Source: a virus. From it: a stretch of 21,873 nucleotides of DNA. Shown here piece after piece: positions 10,704-18,663 of the stretch (positions are counted from its first letter, which is position 1; each line of letters opens with the position of its first letter). The stretch lies in the IMG/VR virus record IMGVR_UViG_3300021197_000972, positions 1 to 21,873 of that record; one strand, 5' to 3'. The notes under the pieces were generated by a model. It had not been told where the DNA came from and made no database searches. It saw only the letters and a program-made list of their open reading frames with translations. A program made the position numbers and the translations under genes.

Positions 10704-13210
10704 TGGCAGTCGAACGTGGATTAGGTGCGGGTGGATTACCCCTAGACCCAGTGATTGCGGAAGCTGAATCGCTTCAGAACGTAATTGATTTGCCTGCGCA
10801 GCCGGGAGTTACTGAATTTGATGATGGCAGTGCAGTCATAGGTGAGTATGAGGAAGACCAGCCTCCTGTTCAGCCTGTTCCGTTTGATGGGAACCTAGCA
10901 GAAGTTGTTGATGAGGCCGAGCTTGGTCGTATTTCATCTGACTTGGTAAATTCTATTGAAGATGACTTGTCTTCTCGTGAAGACTGGGAAGATACTTATA
11001 AGCGTGGTTTAGAGTTCTTAGGGATGAAGACAGAAGAGCGCTCAGAGCCTTTCGAGGGTTCTTCCGGCGTTATTCACCCATTGCTTGCTGAAAGCGTAAC
11101 TCAATTTCAAGCGCAGGCTTATCGTGAGTTATTGCCAGCCACTGGTCCTGTTCGCACAGCGGTTGTTGGCGCTCAAAATGAAATGCTTGTTAAGCAGTCT
11201 GAGCGCGTAAAAGACTACATGAATTACATGATTACCTATGAAATGGAGGAGTATGATCCTGAGTTGGATCAGATGCTTTTCTATCTTCCTGTCATTGGTT
11301 CTACGTTTAAGAAGGTTTATTTCGATCCTTTGAAGGGTCGCGCCGTTAGCAAGTTTATTCATGCTGAAGACATGGTTGTGCCTTATGGCGCTACCGATTT
11401 GTTATCTTCTCCGCGTATTACGCATCGCATAACGATGGATTCTAATGAAGTTAGAAAGCTACAGTTAACTGGATTTTATCGTGACATTGACTTGCCAGAT
11501 GAATCCGAAAGTGACACTGCGGCTATGAGTGAAGTTGAAGAGTCAATTGATGACATTCAAGGCATTCATCCTAGTGGACCGTCTGAAGAATTGACTTTAT
11601 ATGAGATTCACACAAGCCTTGATATTGAAGGCTTTGAGGATATTGGCCCTGATGGAACCCCTACAGGACTGAAACTTCCTTACATTATTACGGTAGTTGC
11701 TGATAGCGGAGATGTTTTATCCATTCGCCGCAACTATCAAGAAATGGACCCGATGAGGCGTGCGAAGCAATACTTCGTGCATTATAAATTCTTGCCGGGT
11801 CTTGGCTTTTATGGCTTGGGCTTAACGCACATGATTGGCGGTTTGGCACAAGCATCTACATCTATTTTGCGTCAATTGATTGATGCAGGCACCCTCTCCA
11901 ATCTTCCAGCAGGCTTTAAAGCCCGTGGCGCTCGTATCCGCGATGAAGATAATCCCCTTCAGCCGGGTGAGTTCCGCGATATTGATGTGGTTGGAGGCAC
12001 CCTGCAAGGCTCATTGATGCCGCTCCCCTTCAAAGAGCCTTCAGGGACGCTTTATAACCTTCTAGGAACGCTTGTAGACGCAGGACGCAGGTTCGCTTCT
12101 ATGGCTGATATGAAGATTGGTGAGATGAGCGGTGAAACGCCTGTTGGAACCACTATGGCGATTATGGAGCGTGGCACGAAAGTTATGTCCGCGATTCATA
12201 AGCGCTTGCATTATTCTCAGAAAATTGAGTTTAAGCTTCTTTCTAGAATATTTGCTGAAACCATTCAGGCATATCCATATGCTGCTGACATGCAGATGGG
12301 TCCAGAAGTGTTTGTTCAGGATTTCGATCAGCGTGTAGATGTTTTGCCTGTATCTGATCCAAACATCTTTTCGATGTCACAAAGGATTGCATTGGCGCAA
12401 ACTGAGTTGCAGTTAGTTCAATCAAATCCACAGATTCATGGTGGCCCACAGGGTTTGTATCAAGCATATCGTAAAATGTATGAGGCTTTAGGTGTTAACA
12501 ACATTGATGCCATACTCCCTCCTCCTCCACAGCCACAACCTGTAAATCCATCTAAGGAAAACCAGAATGCTCTTATGGGCGCTCCGTTGCAAGCGTTCCC
12601 TGACCAAGATCATGAGGCGCATATTGAAGCTCATATGGCTGTTATGTCTACTCCTGCGATGCAATTAAACCCACAAGCACTTGTGGTCCTGCAAGGGCAT
12701 ATACAAGAGCACATTGGATTGTTGGCGGAGGCTCAAGCACAGCAGGAAATAATGTCAGAAATCCCACCAGAACAAATGCAGATGATGCAGCAGCAGTCTC
12801 AGATGATGCCTCCACAGCAAGGTCCGCAAGACCCAATGCAGCAAGACCCAATGCAGATGATTATGATGCAGTTCAAGCCTCAGATCGACGCAAGAGCCGC
12901 ACAAATAGCAGCGGACATGACAGAACAACTTGTACAGGCTGTATCTCCGCAGGAAGAGGGTCAAGACCCTCTTGTTGAGATAAGGCAGCAAGAATTGCAG
13001 CTAAAAGCAGCAGACTTGCAGCGTAAGCAAGGTGAATTTGATGCGCGTCAGGAAATGGACCGTGAAAAGGAGCGCAATGATGTGCTTATAGCGCAGCAAC
13101 GCATAGATGCCCAAGAAAAAGCTATAGATGAGCGTTCTCGCGTTGCTGAAGAGCGCATTCAAACGCAGCGTGATATTGCTGCTGTGAATGCAAAAATGAA
13201 AGGACAGTAA
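10703..13210 (+). CDS. Portal protein
   Basis: An 835-aa portal of the long type found in P22-like and marine podovirus-like phages. It forms the dodecameric ring at the capsid vertex through which DNA enters and leaves. Residues 105-240 show the typical core: an EPFEGSSGVIHPLLAESV-type segment, helices around MLVKQSERVKDYMNYMI, then LPVIGSTFKKVYFDP. The middle has FVHYKFLPGLGFYGLGLTH and MADMKIGEMSGETPVGTTMA. The last 230 residues are Gln/Met/Pro-rich and then a long charged coiled coil rich in Gln, Glu, Arg and Lys, which may reach into the head or bind scaffold. The ATG overlaps the previous stop. A 15-bp tandem repeat lies at 12826-12855. Confidence 0.85.
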   Translation: MAVERGLGAGGLPLDPVIAEAESLQNVIDLPAQPGVTEFDDGSAVIGEYEEDQPPVQPVPFDGNLAEVVDEAELGRISSDLVNSIEDDLSSREDWEDTYKRGLEFLGMKTEERSEPFEGSSGVIHPLLAESVTQFQAQAYRELLPATGPVRTAVVGAQNEMLVKQSERVKDYMNYMITYEMEEYDPELDQMLFYLPVIGSTFKKVYFDPLKGRAVSKFIHAEDMVVPYGATDLLSSPRITHRITMDSNEVRKLQLTGFYRDIDLPDESESDTAAMSEVEESIDDIQGIHPSGPSEELTLYEIHTSLDIEGFEDIGPDGTPTGLKLPYIITVVADSGDVLSIRRNYQEMDPMRRAKQYFVHYKFLPGLGFYGLGLTHMIGGLAQASTSILRQLIDAGTLSNLPAGFKARGARIRDEDNPLQPGEFRDIDVVGGTLQGSLMPLPFKEPSGTLYNLLGTLVDAGRRFASMADMKIGEMSGETPVGTTMAIMERGTKVMSAIHKRLHYSQKIEFKLLSRIFAETIQAYPYAADMQMGPEVFVQDFDQRVDVLPVSDPNIFSMSQRIALAQTELQLVQSNPQIHGGPQGLYQAYRKMYEALGVNNIDAILPPPPQPQPVNPSKENQNALMGAPLQAFPDQDHEAHIEAHMAVMSTPAMQLNPQALVVLQGHIQEHIGLLAEAQAQQEIMSEIPPEQMQMMQQQSQMMPPQQGPQDPMQQDPMQMIMMQFKPQIDARAAQIAADMTEQLVQAVSPQEEGQDPLVEIRQQELQLKAADLQRKQGEFDARQEMDREKERNDVLIAQQRIDAQEKAIDERSRVAEERIQTQRDIAAVNAKMKGQ
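12826..12855 (+). repeat. 15-bp tandem repeat in the portal tail
   Basis: GCAAGACCCAATGCA is present twice without mismatch (12826-12840, 12841-12855) and encodes QDPMQ repeated. The repeat lies in the Gln/Met-rich low-complexity part of the portal, which is probably length-variable among relatives. Confidence 0.8.
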
Positions 13211-13211
13211 G

Positions 13212-13472
13212 ATGGTTTCATCTGTTAGAGAAAAGATTATAGAGCAAATTCGTCATGCCAAACGTGCAGCAAAAGATGCTCAAGAAGCTGTTGAAAAGGG
13301 ATTGGAAACAGCAGTTGAGATGGTTAGGGCGCGAACAGAGGAAGGACACTTTGTAAAAGATGACCCCAGCACCCCAGAAGATGAAGCGTGGGTTGAGAAG
13401 CCAAAAGCCAAGAAAAAGCCAGCCACCAAGAAAAAAACAACCGCAAAGAAAAAAGCGGCTAAAAAAGTTTAG
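13212..13472 (+). CDS. Lysine-rich histone H1-like small protein
   Basis: An 86-aa protein behind AGGA (13201-13204), which overlaps the end of the portal gene. Residues 1-40 predict one amphipathic helix (IIEQIRHAKRAAKDAQEAVE). The tail is a Lys/Ala/Thr/Pro repeat (KPKAKKKPATKKKTTAKKKA) like histone H1 or AlgP tails. Such tails bind nucleic acid non-specifically. It may condense or guide DNA at the portal or inside the head; this is inference from composition. Confidence 0.6.
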   Translation: MVSSVREKIIEQIRHAKRAAKDAQEAVEKGLETAVEMVRARTEEGHFVKDDPSTPEDEAWVEKPKAKKKPATKKKTTAKKKAAKKV

Positions 13473-13488
13473 CAAAATGGCTAGGCCC

Positions 13489-13518
13489 CAGAAGTTCCAA
13501 GGTATCTTCTGACTTTTT
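13489..13518 (+). terminator. Possible weak terminator after the portal segment
   Basis: CAGAAG (13489-13494) pairs with CTTCTG (13506-13511) around an 11-base loop, followed after AC by TTTTT (13514-13518). The stem is short and the loop large, so at most partial termination is expected before the GroES-capsid segment. Confidence 0.35.
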
Positions 13519-13529
13519 GGTAATATCTC

Positions 13530-13557
13530 TTGTGTTTCCCGCATAATTGCATACTAT
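13530..13557 (+). promoter_or_regulatory. Candidate promoter giving a leaderless mRNA
   Basis: TTGTGT (13530-13535), 16 bases and TACTAT (13552-13557). Transcription would begin at about 13564, essentially at the ATG at 13565, and no ribosome site precedes that ATG. An inverted repeat GCATA-CTA-TATGC (13549-13561) overlaps the -10 box and could be an operator. Box matches are moderate. Confidence 0.4.
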
Positions 13558-13564
13558 ATGCGGT

Positions 13565-13762
13565 ATGGACGCAATACATCTTGCAGAATATTTATACAAA
13601 GGCATTCGTGAGCGCGATATTCGTCTAAAAGACAAGCTTGCGGATGGTTCGATACAAACATTTGATGAGTATCGGTATATTGTAGGCGAAATACGCGGCA
13701 TGGCCTACGTCGAAGAAGAATTAAGAGCCGCGATGAAAGGTATAGAGTACGCAGATGACTAA
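13565..13762 (+). CDS. Small protein of unknown function, 65 aa, upstream of GroES
   Basis: The ATG at 13565 (MDAIHLAEYLYKGIRERDI) is preferred to the in-frame TTG at 13547, which lies within the likely -10 region. The protein is helical and charged, with YRYIVGEIRGMAYVEEELRA near the C-terminus, and looks like a small two- or three-helix bundle. Phage genes of this size and helical pattern often sit just before capsid modules, but no family is confirmed. The end overlaps the GroES start by 8 bases, so the two are probably translated together. No ribosome site is evident. Confidence 0.6.
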   Translation: MDAIHLAEYLYKGIRERDIRLKDKLADGSIQTFDEYRYIVGEIRGMAYVEEELRAAMKGIEYADD

Positions 13763-14243
13763 AAAGTTATTTGTACCAGAGCACGTTGCTGTAGCAGCGG
13801 ACAAGGTTGCAAAGGGCGCAAAGGCAATGCCAAAGCCCATTGAGAACGCGTTTGGTAAAGGCGCGGAAAATAAAAACGAAGATGATCCATCCCAGATGGA
13901 AGCTTCATCACTGGAAAGACTACCACAGCCTACGGGCTATCGTGTTCTTATCATCCCTTATTACCCTAGTGAAAAGACAAAAGGCGGCATTATCGTTCCT
14001 GATCAGGTTCGTGAGCGTGAATCTTTTGCTACGGTAGCAGCTTATGTCGTGAAATTAGGCCCTGATGCCTATATGGACACCCAGAAGTTCCCAAATGGTC
14101 CTTGGTGTAATGAAAAGGACTGGGTTCTTATAGGAAGATATAGCGGAAATAGGTTCAAAGTGGAAGGTCTTGAGGTTCGTATCATAAATGACGATAACAT
14201 TATTGCTACGATCCTTGACCCAAAAGACATTTCATATGTATAA
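13755..14243 (+). CDS. groES: GroES-like co-chaperonin (Cpn10)
   Basis: A 162-aa protein. Residues 58-158 match the Cpn10 beta-barrel: GYRVLIIPYYPSEKTKGG begins the barrel, with the mobile-loop core GGIIVP at 77-82, and VLIGRYSGNRFKVEGLEVRI and DDNIIATI close the fold. The usual GroES is about 95 aa; this one has an extra N-terminal segment of about 55 residues and a longer loop (MDTQKFPNGPWCNEKD). GroES caps the host GroEL ring; phage versions such as T4 gp31 are known to help fold the capsid protein. Its position between portal and scaffold or capsid genes suits that role. The N-terminal extension may adjust docking or the substrate, which is inference. Confidence 0.88.
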   Translation: MTKKLFVPEHVAVAADKVAKGAKAMPKPIENAFGKGAENKNEDDPSQMEASSLERLPQPTGYRVLIIPYYPSEKTKGGIIVPDQVRERESFATVAAYVVKLGPDAYMDTQKFPNGPWCNEKDWVLIGRYSGNRFKVEGLEVRIINDDNIIATILDPKDISYV

Positions 14244-14263
14244 GGTAACGGAGAGCAAGGAAA

Positions 14264-15211
14264 ATGGCTATGTCTGAAGAAATTCGTGAAAGCGAAGAGC
14301 TTGAAAGCAATACCTCAGTTGAGCTTGATGATGATCAAGACGATCAAGCTATTGAAGTATCTTCTGATGATGAAGAAGAAACCCGAACAAATGTTCAGGA
14401 AAAAAACTCAGGAGATGATGAGTTAGATAGTTACAGTGATTCTGTAAAGCGTCGAATCAATCAATTAACAGCAAAGCGTAAGCAAGCAGCAGAGGAAGCT
14501 CAAGCTGCCGTTCAGTATGCTCAACAAATGCAGGCTGAAAACGAGCAAATGAAAGGTCGTTTGCAGCAGCTTAATGGGGCATACAACAATGAAGCTGAAA
14601 GCCGATTAAATGCTCAAGAGCAGCAAGCCATTCGTGCTCTGCAAGAAGCTAATGAAGCTGGAGACTATGAAAAGGCTGCGAAAGCCCAACAAGCTTTAGC
14701 TAAAATTGCAGTTGCTAAAGACAAGGTTAGCACACAAAAAGCTAGAATAGCTCGTGATAATAATGCTCAACAGCAAGACCAGCAAGTTCATCAGCCGCAG
14801 CAACAGCAATATGCCCCACCTCCACAACAGGAAGCACCTCAACGTGACCCTAAGTTGGAAAAGTGGATGGACAAAAATCAGTGGTTTGGATCAGATCGCA
14901 TTATGACTCGTGCGGCTCAAGCCATTCATGAGCAATTAGTTTTAGAGGAAGACTTCGATCCTACGACTGAAGATTATTACAAAGAAATCGACTCTCGTAT
15001 GCGAAAAGAAATGCCTCACAAGTTTTCGGAGAAACGGTCTAACGCCCAGACTGTTGCTCCAGCGTCTGGAAATGGACGGTCTGTAAAATCAGGGCGGAAA
15101 AAGTCGGTGGAACTAACACCCGGTCAAGTGGCTTTTGCCAAAAAAATGCGTATTCCGTTAGATCGTTACGCAAAAGAAGTAGCTCGTTTAGAGCAAAACA
15201 GGAGAGATTGA
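14264..15211 (+). CDS. Scaffold-like capsid assembly protein
   Basis: A 315-aa highly charged protein placed where scaffold genes lie, before the capsid gene. Residues 1-65 are acidic. Residues 65-165 predict a long Gln/Ala/Glu coiled coil (QLTAKRKQAAEEAQAAVQ onward). A Gln/Pro-rich linker follows, then a basic C-terminal helical domain ending LTPGQVAFAKKMRIPLDRYA. Such a C-terminus is typical of scaffolds that bind the capsid shell and are lost on maturation. Two starts are possible: ATG 14264 with GGAG at 14250, or ATG 14270 with AAGGA at 14257, which has better spacing for 14270. No protease domain is fused to it. Confidence 0.7.
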   Translation: MAMSEEIRESEELESNTSVELDDDQDDQAIEVSSDDEEETRTNVQEKNSGDDELDSYSDSVKRRINQLTAKRKQAAEEAQAAVQYAQQMQAENEQMKGRLQQLNGAYNNEAESRLNAQEQQAIRALQEANEAGDYEKAAKAQQALAKIAVAKDKVSTQKARIARDNNAQQQDQQVHQPQQQQYAPPPQQEAPQRDPKLEKWMDKNQWFGSDRIMTRAAQAIHEQLVLEEDFDPTTEDYYKEIDSRMRKEMPHKFSEKRSNAQTVAPASGNGRSVKSGRKKSVELTPGQVAFAKKMRIPLDRYAKEVARLEQNRRD

Positions 15212-15212
15212 T

Positions 15213-15683
15213 ATGGCTAATCGGACACCACGCGAGTCAACTACGCGGGAGCGCACAGAGCGCTCAATGGAATGGCGACCCGGTTCTGCCTTGGAAGCTC
15301 CTGAAGCACCCCTCGGTTATAAGCACCGTTGGATTCGTGAATCCGTAATGGAATTCGACGATAAGACTAACGTACATAAGAAACGGCAAGAAGGCTGGGA
15401 CCTCGTTCGCGCTGAAGAGTATCCTGAATATGTAGGGCCTGTAGTAGATGAGGGACGAAACGCTGGCATCATTGGTGTTGGTGGTCTTGTTCTCGCTCGT
15501 ATCCCTGTCGAAATGGCTAATCAGCGGAATAAACACTATCAAGGTGTTTCTCAAAATCAACTGGATGCAGTGGATCGTGACTGGATGCGTGAAGACAATC
15601 CCGCCATGCCTAAGCTTGCTCCGCAACGTAAATCTTCCGTATCCTTTGGAATGAAAGGACGCGGAGCCTCTGAAGGAGAGTAA
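15213..15683 (+). CDS. Conserved structural-region protein of unknown function, 156 aa
   Basis: It lies between scaffold and decoration-like genes, with AGGAG at 15199-15203. The basic N-terminus (TPRESTTRERTERSMEWR) is followed by a core reading GYKHRWIRESVMEFDDKTNV, EGWDLVRAEEYPEY, and GGLVLARIPVEMANQRNKHY. Its size and W-R-I-R-E ... GW-x-L-V-R pattern recall a small protein often found next to capsid genes in marine phages, as I remember it. No function is known to me. It could be a second scaffold or a capsid-associated factor. Confidence 0.65.
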   Translation: MANRTPRESTTRERTERSMEWRPGSALEAPEAPLGYKHRWIRESVMEFDDKTNVHKKRQEGWDLVRAEEYPEYVGPVVDEGRNAGIIGVGGLVLARIPVEMANQRNKHYQGVSQNQLDAVDRDWMREDNPAMPKLAPQRKSSVSFGMKGRGASEGE

Positions 15684-15685
15684 AG

Positions 15686-16258
15686 ATGTCTAATCAAGAC
15701 GCTGCTTTCGGCCTTCGCCCAATCAAGACGAGCACAAGCTCACAAAGACAGAATCGTTATCGTATTGCCTCTGGCTATGGTACGAGTATTTTCCAAGGCG
15801 ACTTAGTTCTTGTTGCCACTGACGGAACTATTACTCGTGCTCCTGCTGGTGGTACTGCGTTGATTTTGGGCGTATTTAATGGCTGTTCATATGTGGACTC
15901 TAGTGGGGATGTAATCTATTCCAACTACTGGCCTGCAAGTGCAACTGGGACAGATATTTTCGCAAATGTCGTTGATGACCCAAGTGCAACCTTTGAAATC
16001 CAAGCTGACGCTGCATTCCCTGTAGCCGATTTGTTTGGCAATTTCGACATTGTTGACGCAACGGCAGGAAGTACCGTAAGTGGTAATTCTCGCACTGAGC
16101 TAGATGTCACAACTGGTGCGACGACTGCTGGTCTTCCACTGAAAGCAATCGACATTTCTCAAGACCCTGAGAATAGCGATGTAGCCACCGCGAACACTAA
16201 TGTGATCGTAAAAATCAACAATCACCTGTTCAGTGCTGGCACTGCGGGTCTAGCATAA
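15686..16258 (+). CDS. Putative capsid decoration or stabilisation protein
   Basis: A 190-aa protein just upstream of the major capsid gene. The start MSNQDAAFGLRPIKTSTSSQ and the following IASGYGTSIFQGDLVLVATD, GVFNGCSYVDSSGDVIYSNY and TFEIQADAAF segments indicate a beta-rich fold with alternating hydrophobic residues. Decoration proteins that bind outside the capsid lattice commonly occupy this position. The assignment rests on position, composition and recollection of similar proteins, not on a definite motif. RBS: GAAGGAGAG spanning 15672-15680. Confidence 0.5.
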   Translation: MSNQDAAFGLRPIKTSTSSQRQNRYRIASGYGTSIFQGDLVLVATDGTITRAPAGGTALILGVFNGCSYVDSSGDVIYSNYWPASATGTDIFANVVDDPSATFEIQADAAFPVADLFGNFDIVDATAGSTVSGNSRTELDVTTGATTAGLPLKAIDISQDPENSDVATANTNVIVKINNHLFSAGTAGLA

Positions 16259-16270
16259 GGAGACTGAGTT

Positions 16271-17179
16271 ATGGCTATTTCACGTTCACAACTCGTTAAG
16301 GAGCTAGAACCGGGTCTTAACGCTCTGTTCGGCATGGAATATGACCGCTATGAAAATCAACATGCGGAAATATTTGACACTGAATCTTCAGACCGTGCGT
16401 TTGAAGAGGAGGTTATGCTCGTCGGATTTGGGAATGCTCCCACAAAGTCCGAAGGTTCTGGTGTAGAGTTCGACAATGCAAATGAAGCGTACACTGCTCG
16501 TTATTCACACGAAACAGTTGCTCTCGCATTTGCGTTGACCGAAGAAGCAATCGAAGACAACTTGTATGACCGTCTTGGTGCTCGTTATACGAAGGCGCTT
16601 GCGCGTTCTATGGCACACACTAAGCAGGTTAAAGCAGCAGCAGTATTAAACAACGCGTTTAATGCTACTTTTGCTGGTGGTGACGGTGTTGAGCTTTGCT
16701 CAACTGCGCATCCACTTTCAGGTGGCGGTACTTTCCGCAACGAGCCATCAACAGCGGCTGACCTCAACGAAACTTCGTTGGAAAATGCGTTGATTGATAT
16801 CTCAACCTTCGTAGATGAGCGCAATATGATTATTGCTCTGCGTGGCACAAAAATGGTTATTCCACCACAACTGCAATTCGTTGCGGATCGTTTGCTGGAA
16901 TCAACATTGCGTGTTGGCACAGCCGATAATGATGTAAACGCCATTCGCAACATGGGTATGCTTCCAGAGGGTTACACTGTTAACCACTTCTTGACAGACC
17001 CAGATGCGTTCTTCCTCAAAACTGACGCGCCTAACGGATTTAAGCACTTTGAGCGTTCGCCAATGCGGACAAACATGGAAGCTGACTTCGATTCAGGCAA
17101 TATGCGCTTTAAAGCGCGTGAGCGTTACAGCTTTGGGTTTTCAGACCCACGTTGTGTTTTCGGTTCACCCGGAGCGTAA
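16271..17179 (+). CDS. Major capsid protein, HK97 fold
   Basis: A 302-aa protein with AAGGAG (16257-16262) overlapping the previous stop. It matches the Mu gpT / HK97-type capsid pattern: an N-terminal helix (LVKELEPGLNALFGMEYDRY), FEEEVMLVGFGNAP, ARYSHETVALAFALTEEAIE, the helical spine RYTKALARSMAHTKQVKAAA, CSTAHPLSGG, and a C-terminal ERYSFGFSDPRCVFGSPGA. No large N-terminal delta domain is present, in keeping with the separate scaffold gene at 14264. The high-level expression expected for a capsid gene fits the strong terminator directly after it. No cross-link Lys/Asn pair can be assigned by eye. Confidence 0.88.
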   Translation: MAISRSQLVKELEPGLNALFGMEYDRYENQHAEIFDTESSDRAFEEEVMLVGFGNAPTKSEGSGVEFDNANEAYTARYSHETVALAFALTEEAIEDNLYDRLGARYTKALARSMAHTKQVKAAAVLNNAFNATFAGGDGVELCSTAHPLSGGGTFRNEPSTAADLNETSLENALIDISTFVDERNMIIALRGTKMVIPPQLQFVADRLLESTLRVGTADNDVNAIRNMGMLPEGYTVNHFLTDPDAFFLKTDAPNGFKHFERSPMRTNMEADFDSGNMRFKARERYSFGFSDPRCVFGSPGA

Positions 17180-17231
17180 TGTATGCTAAAAGGGATGTGA
17201 GTATTCATTTACTCCTCCTCCCTGTTGGACT

Positions 17232-17262
17232 GGGGCTACTTCGGTAGCCCCTTTCTTTTTTT
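17232..17262 (+). terminator. UUCG-tetraloop terminator after the capsid gene
   Basis: An 8-bp stem GGGGCTAC (17232-17239) pairs with GTAGCCCC (17244-17251) around TTCG, the extra-stable C(UUCG)G tetraloop, followed by TTT, C and a T run. It is a very strong intrinsic terminator and separates the capsid module from the tail module. Confidence 0.92.
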
Positions 17263-17293
17263 ATTGATTGTGTTATTGTGATTTCATCCCTGA

Positions 17294-17312
17294 CAGTCGC
17301 ATTGGGCGACTG
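17294..17312 (+). promoter_or_regulatory. Leader hairpin upstream of the 17337 gene
   Basis: CAGTCGC (17294-17300) and GCGACTG (17306-17312) form a 7-bp stem with loop ATTGG, ending 15 bases before the CAGGAG ribosome site. No T run follows, so it is not a terminator. It may stabilise the 5' end of the next mRNA, be a processing site or be an operator. No clear promoter is visible in 17263-17336. Confidence 0.45.
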
Positions 17313-17336
17313 ACTTAACCCAGACAGGAGATTGAC

Positions 17337-17798
17337 ATGGGTATTACTACTTTTTCTGGTCCAATTAAGGCTGGAACCATAAAGAATACTACAGGCAGTA
17401 CACTTGGTTCTGACGTTGCTAACGTTGGTCAGGTTGTTATGTCACAAACCTTTTCAGCAGATTTGTCTGGTGGGGCATTAGCCGCAGTCGTACAAGATGT
17501 TGTTATTCCTGCTAACTCACAAATCATTGACTGTGTAATTGATGTAATTACTGCGGCGAATGCTACAACCAACTTGAGTGTTGGTGATACTGTTGGCGGT
17601 GCGGCAACAATTCTCAACACTTTTGCAAGTGGTACAGATGCAGGTCGTAAGTATCCAACAACACAAGCTGGTGCTGCACTTGCTTGGCAAGATACAGGAA
17701 CAGCGGACATTCGTTTGACTGTAACTGCTTCAGCAGCAACAAATGCGGGTTTGGTTCGTTTTACTATCTTATACGCTCAAAATAATAATTTAGCGTAA
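17337..17798 (+). CDS. Putative virion structural protein, 153 aa
   Basis: An Ala/Thr/Val-rich, Lys-poor protein with GACAGGAG upstream. It begins MGITTFSGPIKAGTIKNTTG, continues NVGQVVMSQTF and ends RFTILYAQNNNLA. Long runs of alternating small and hydrophobic residues (QIIDCVIDVITAANATTNLS) indicate beta structure, like a decoration or fibre-base protein. It follows the capsid terminator, has its own leader hairpin and is probably made in quantity. No family name can be given from the sequence alone. Confidence 0.55.
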   Translation: MGITTFSGPIKAGTIKNTTGSTLGSDVANVGQVVMSQTFSADLSGGALAAVVQDVVIPANSQIIDCVIDVITAANATTNLSVGDTVGGAATILNTFASGTDAGRKYPTTQAGAALAWQDTGTADIRLTVTASAATNAGLVRFTILYAQNNNLA

Positions 17799-17810
17799 TA
17801 GGAGGATAGT

Positions 17811-18215
17811 ATGGTTGATGCTGTAGCTACACAAACTATATTGGACGGCGAAAAAATGGTCGTTCAAAAATTCACTAATGTTTCTGATGGAACAGGTGAA
17901 GACGCGGTTGTCAAAGTGGATGTTAGCGCACTTATTGCTAATGCTCGTGGTCAAGCATGTACTGGAGTTGTCATCGAAAAAATTTGGTGGCAGTGCATTG
18001 GTATGAAGGTTCAAATTCTTTGGAACGCAAGTACCAATGTATTTTGTATAGAATTGGGCGAAAACCAAAGCGGAAATCATGACTATACAGCCTTTGGTGG
18101 CTTAATTAATAATGCTGGAACTGGCAAGGATGGAGATGTTCTTTTCACAACAGTTGGTCACACAAGCGCGGACACTTACACAATTATAATGTCTATGCGG
18201 AAAGAGTATGGCTAA
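17811..18215 (+). CDS. Putative virion structural protein, 134 aa
   Basis: AGGAGG directly precedes the ATG. The protein reads VATQTILDGEKMVVQKFTNV, DAVVKVDVSALI, CTGVVIEKIWWQCIGMKVQI and ends YTIIMSMRKEYG, a beta-rich pattern. The GGLINNAGTGKDGDVLFTTVG stretch gives a turn-rich loop region. Proteins of this shape often lie between capsid and adaptor genes in marine phages, as I recall. The function is not identified. It overlaps the next gene's start by 8 bases. Confidence 0.5.
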   Translation: MVDAVATQTILDGEKMVVQKFTNVSDGTGEDAVVKVDVSALIANARGQACTGVVIEKIWWQCIGMKVQILWNASTNVFCIELGENQSGNHDYTAFGGLINNAGTGKDGDVLFTTVGHTSADTYTIIMSMRKEYG

Positions 18216-18495
18216 ATCTAAAAAAGGCGAAATGCCAAAACGAAACAAGAAAAATTTTCGCCCCACAAAGTCTGGGGCGGGAATGACCAAAGCTGGTGTA
18301 AAAGCTTATCGTCGTAAAAATCCCGGCTCTAAATTACAAACTGCGGTTACTGGAAAAGTAAAAAAGGGCAGTAAGGATGCCAAGCGGCGTAAATCGTTTT
18401 GTGCACGTTCGGCTGGTCAGATGAAAAAGTTTCCAAAGGCGGCTAAAGACCCGAATTCTCGTCTGCGGCAGGCGCGTAAGCGTTGGAAGTGTTAA
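18208..18495 (+). CDS. Small very basic protein (TKAGVKAYRRKNPGSKLQTA type)
   Basis: A 95-aa protein overlapping the previous gene (ATG at 18208, previous stop at 18213-18215). About a third of its residues are Lys or Arg. The conserved-looking core is TKAGVKAYRRKNPGSKLQTA, then FCARSAGQMKKFPKAA, and the last residues are RLRQARKRWKC. I recall this pattern as a common small protein of marine phages. The charge suggests binding DNA or RNA inside the head or at the neck. No known enzyme motif is present, and Cys occurs only twice. Confidence 0.65.
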   Translation: MAKSKKGEMPKRNKKNFRPTKSGAGMTKAGVKAYRRKNPGSKLQTAVTGKVKKGSKDAKRRKSFCARSAGQMKKFPKAAKDPNSRLRQARKRWKC

Positions 18496-18663
18496 ATGGC
18501 TATAGGCCGCTCACAGATGGCGCAGCAAGTGACCAAGCCGCCAATGAAGAGGAAGAAAAATGCCAAAGGACGCGTGTTATCGAAAGGTAAAGGCAAGGTA
18601 CAAGGTTTTTCCAAGCGCATACGCAAGCGGAGCAATAGCAAAATGTCGAAAAGTAGGCGCTAA
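18496..18663 (+). CDS. Unlisted 55-aa very basic protein overlapping the next gene
   Basis: This open frame begins at an ATG directly after the stop at 18493-18495 and ends at TAA 18661-18663. A GGAAG ribosome site (18485-18489) has suitable spacing. The product MAIGRSQMAQQVTKPPMKRK and its Lys/Arg/Ser-rich rest is strongly basic, like its neighbours. Its last 104 bases are out of frame with the start of the gene at 18560, and the ribosome site of that gene lies inside it. The start and spacing look like a real gene, but its short length makes chance possible. Confidence 0.5.
   Translation: MAIGRSQMAQQVTKPPMKRKKNAKGRVLSKGKGKVQGFSKRIRKRSNSKMSKSRR

Noticed and set aside
13218-13701. Minus-strand frames rich in Phe, Leu, Cys and Trp that could look like membrane proteins
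   Set aside because: They mirror the Lys-rich tail and the gap before GroES; AAA/AAG codons read as TTT/CTT give false hydrophobic runs.
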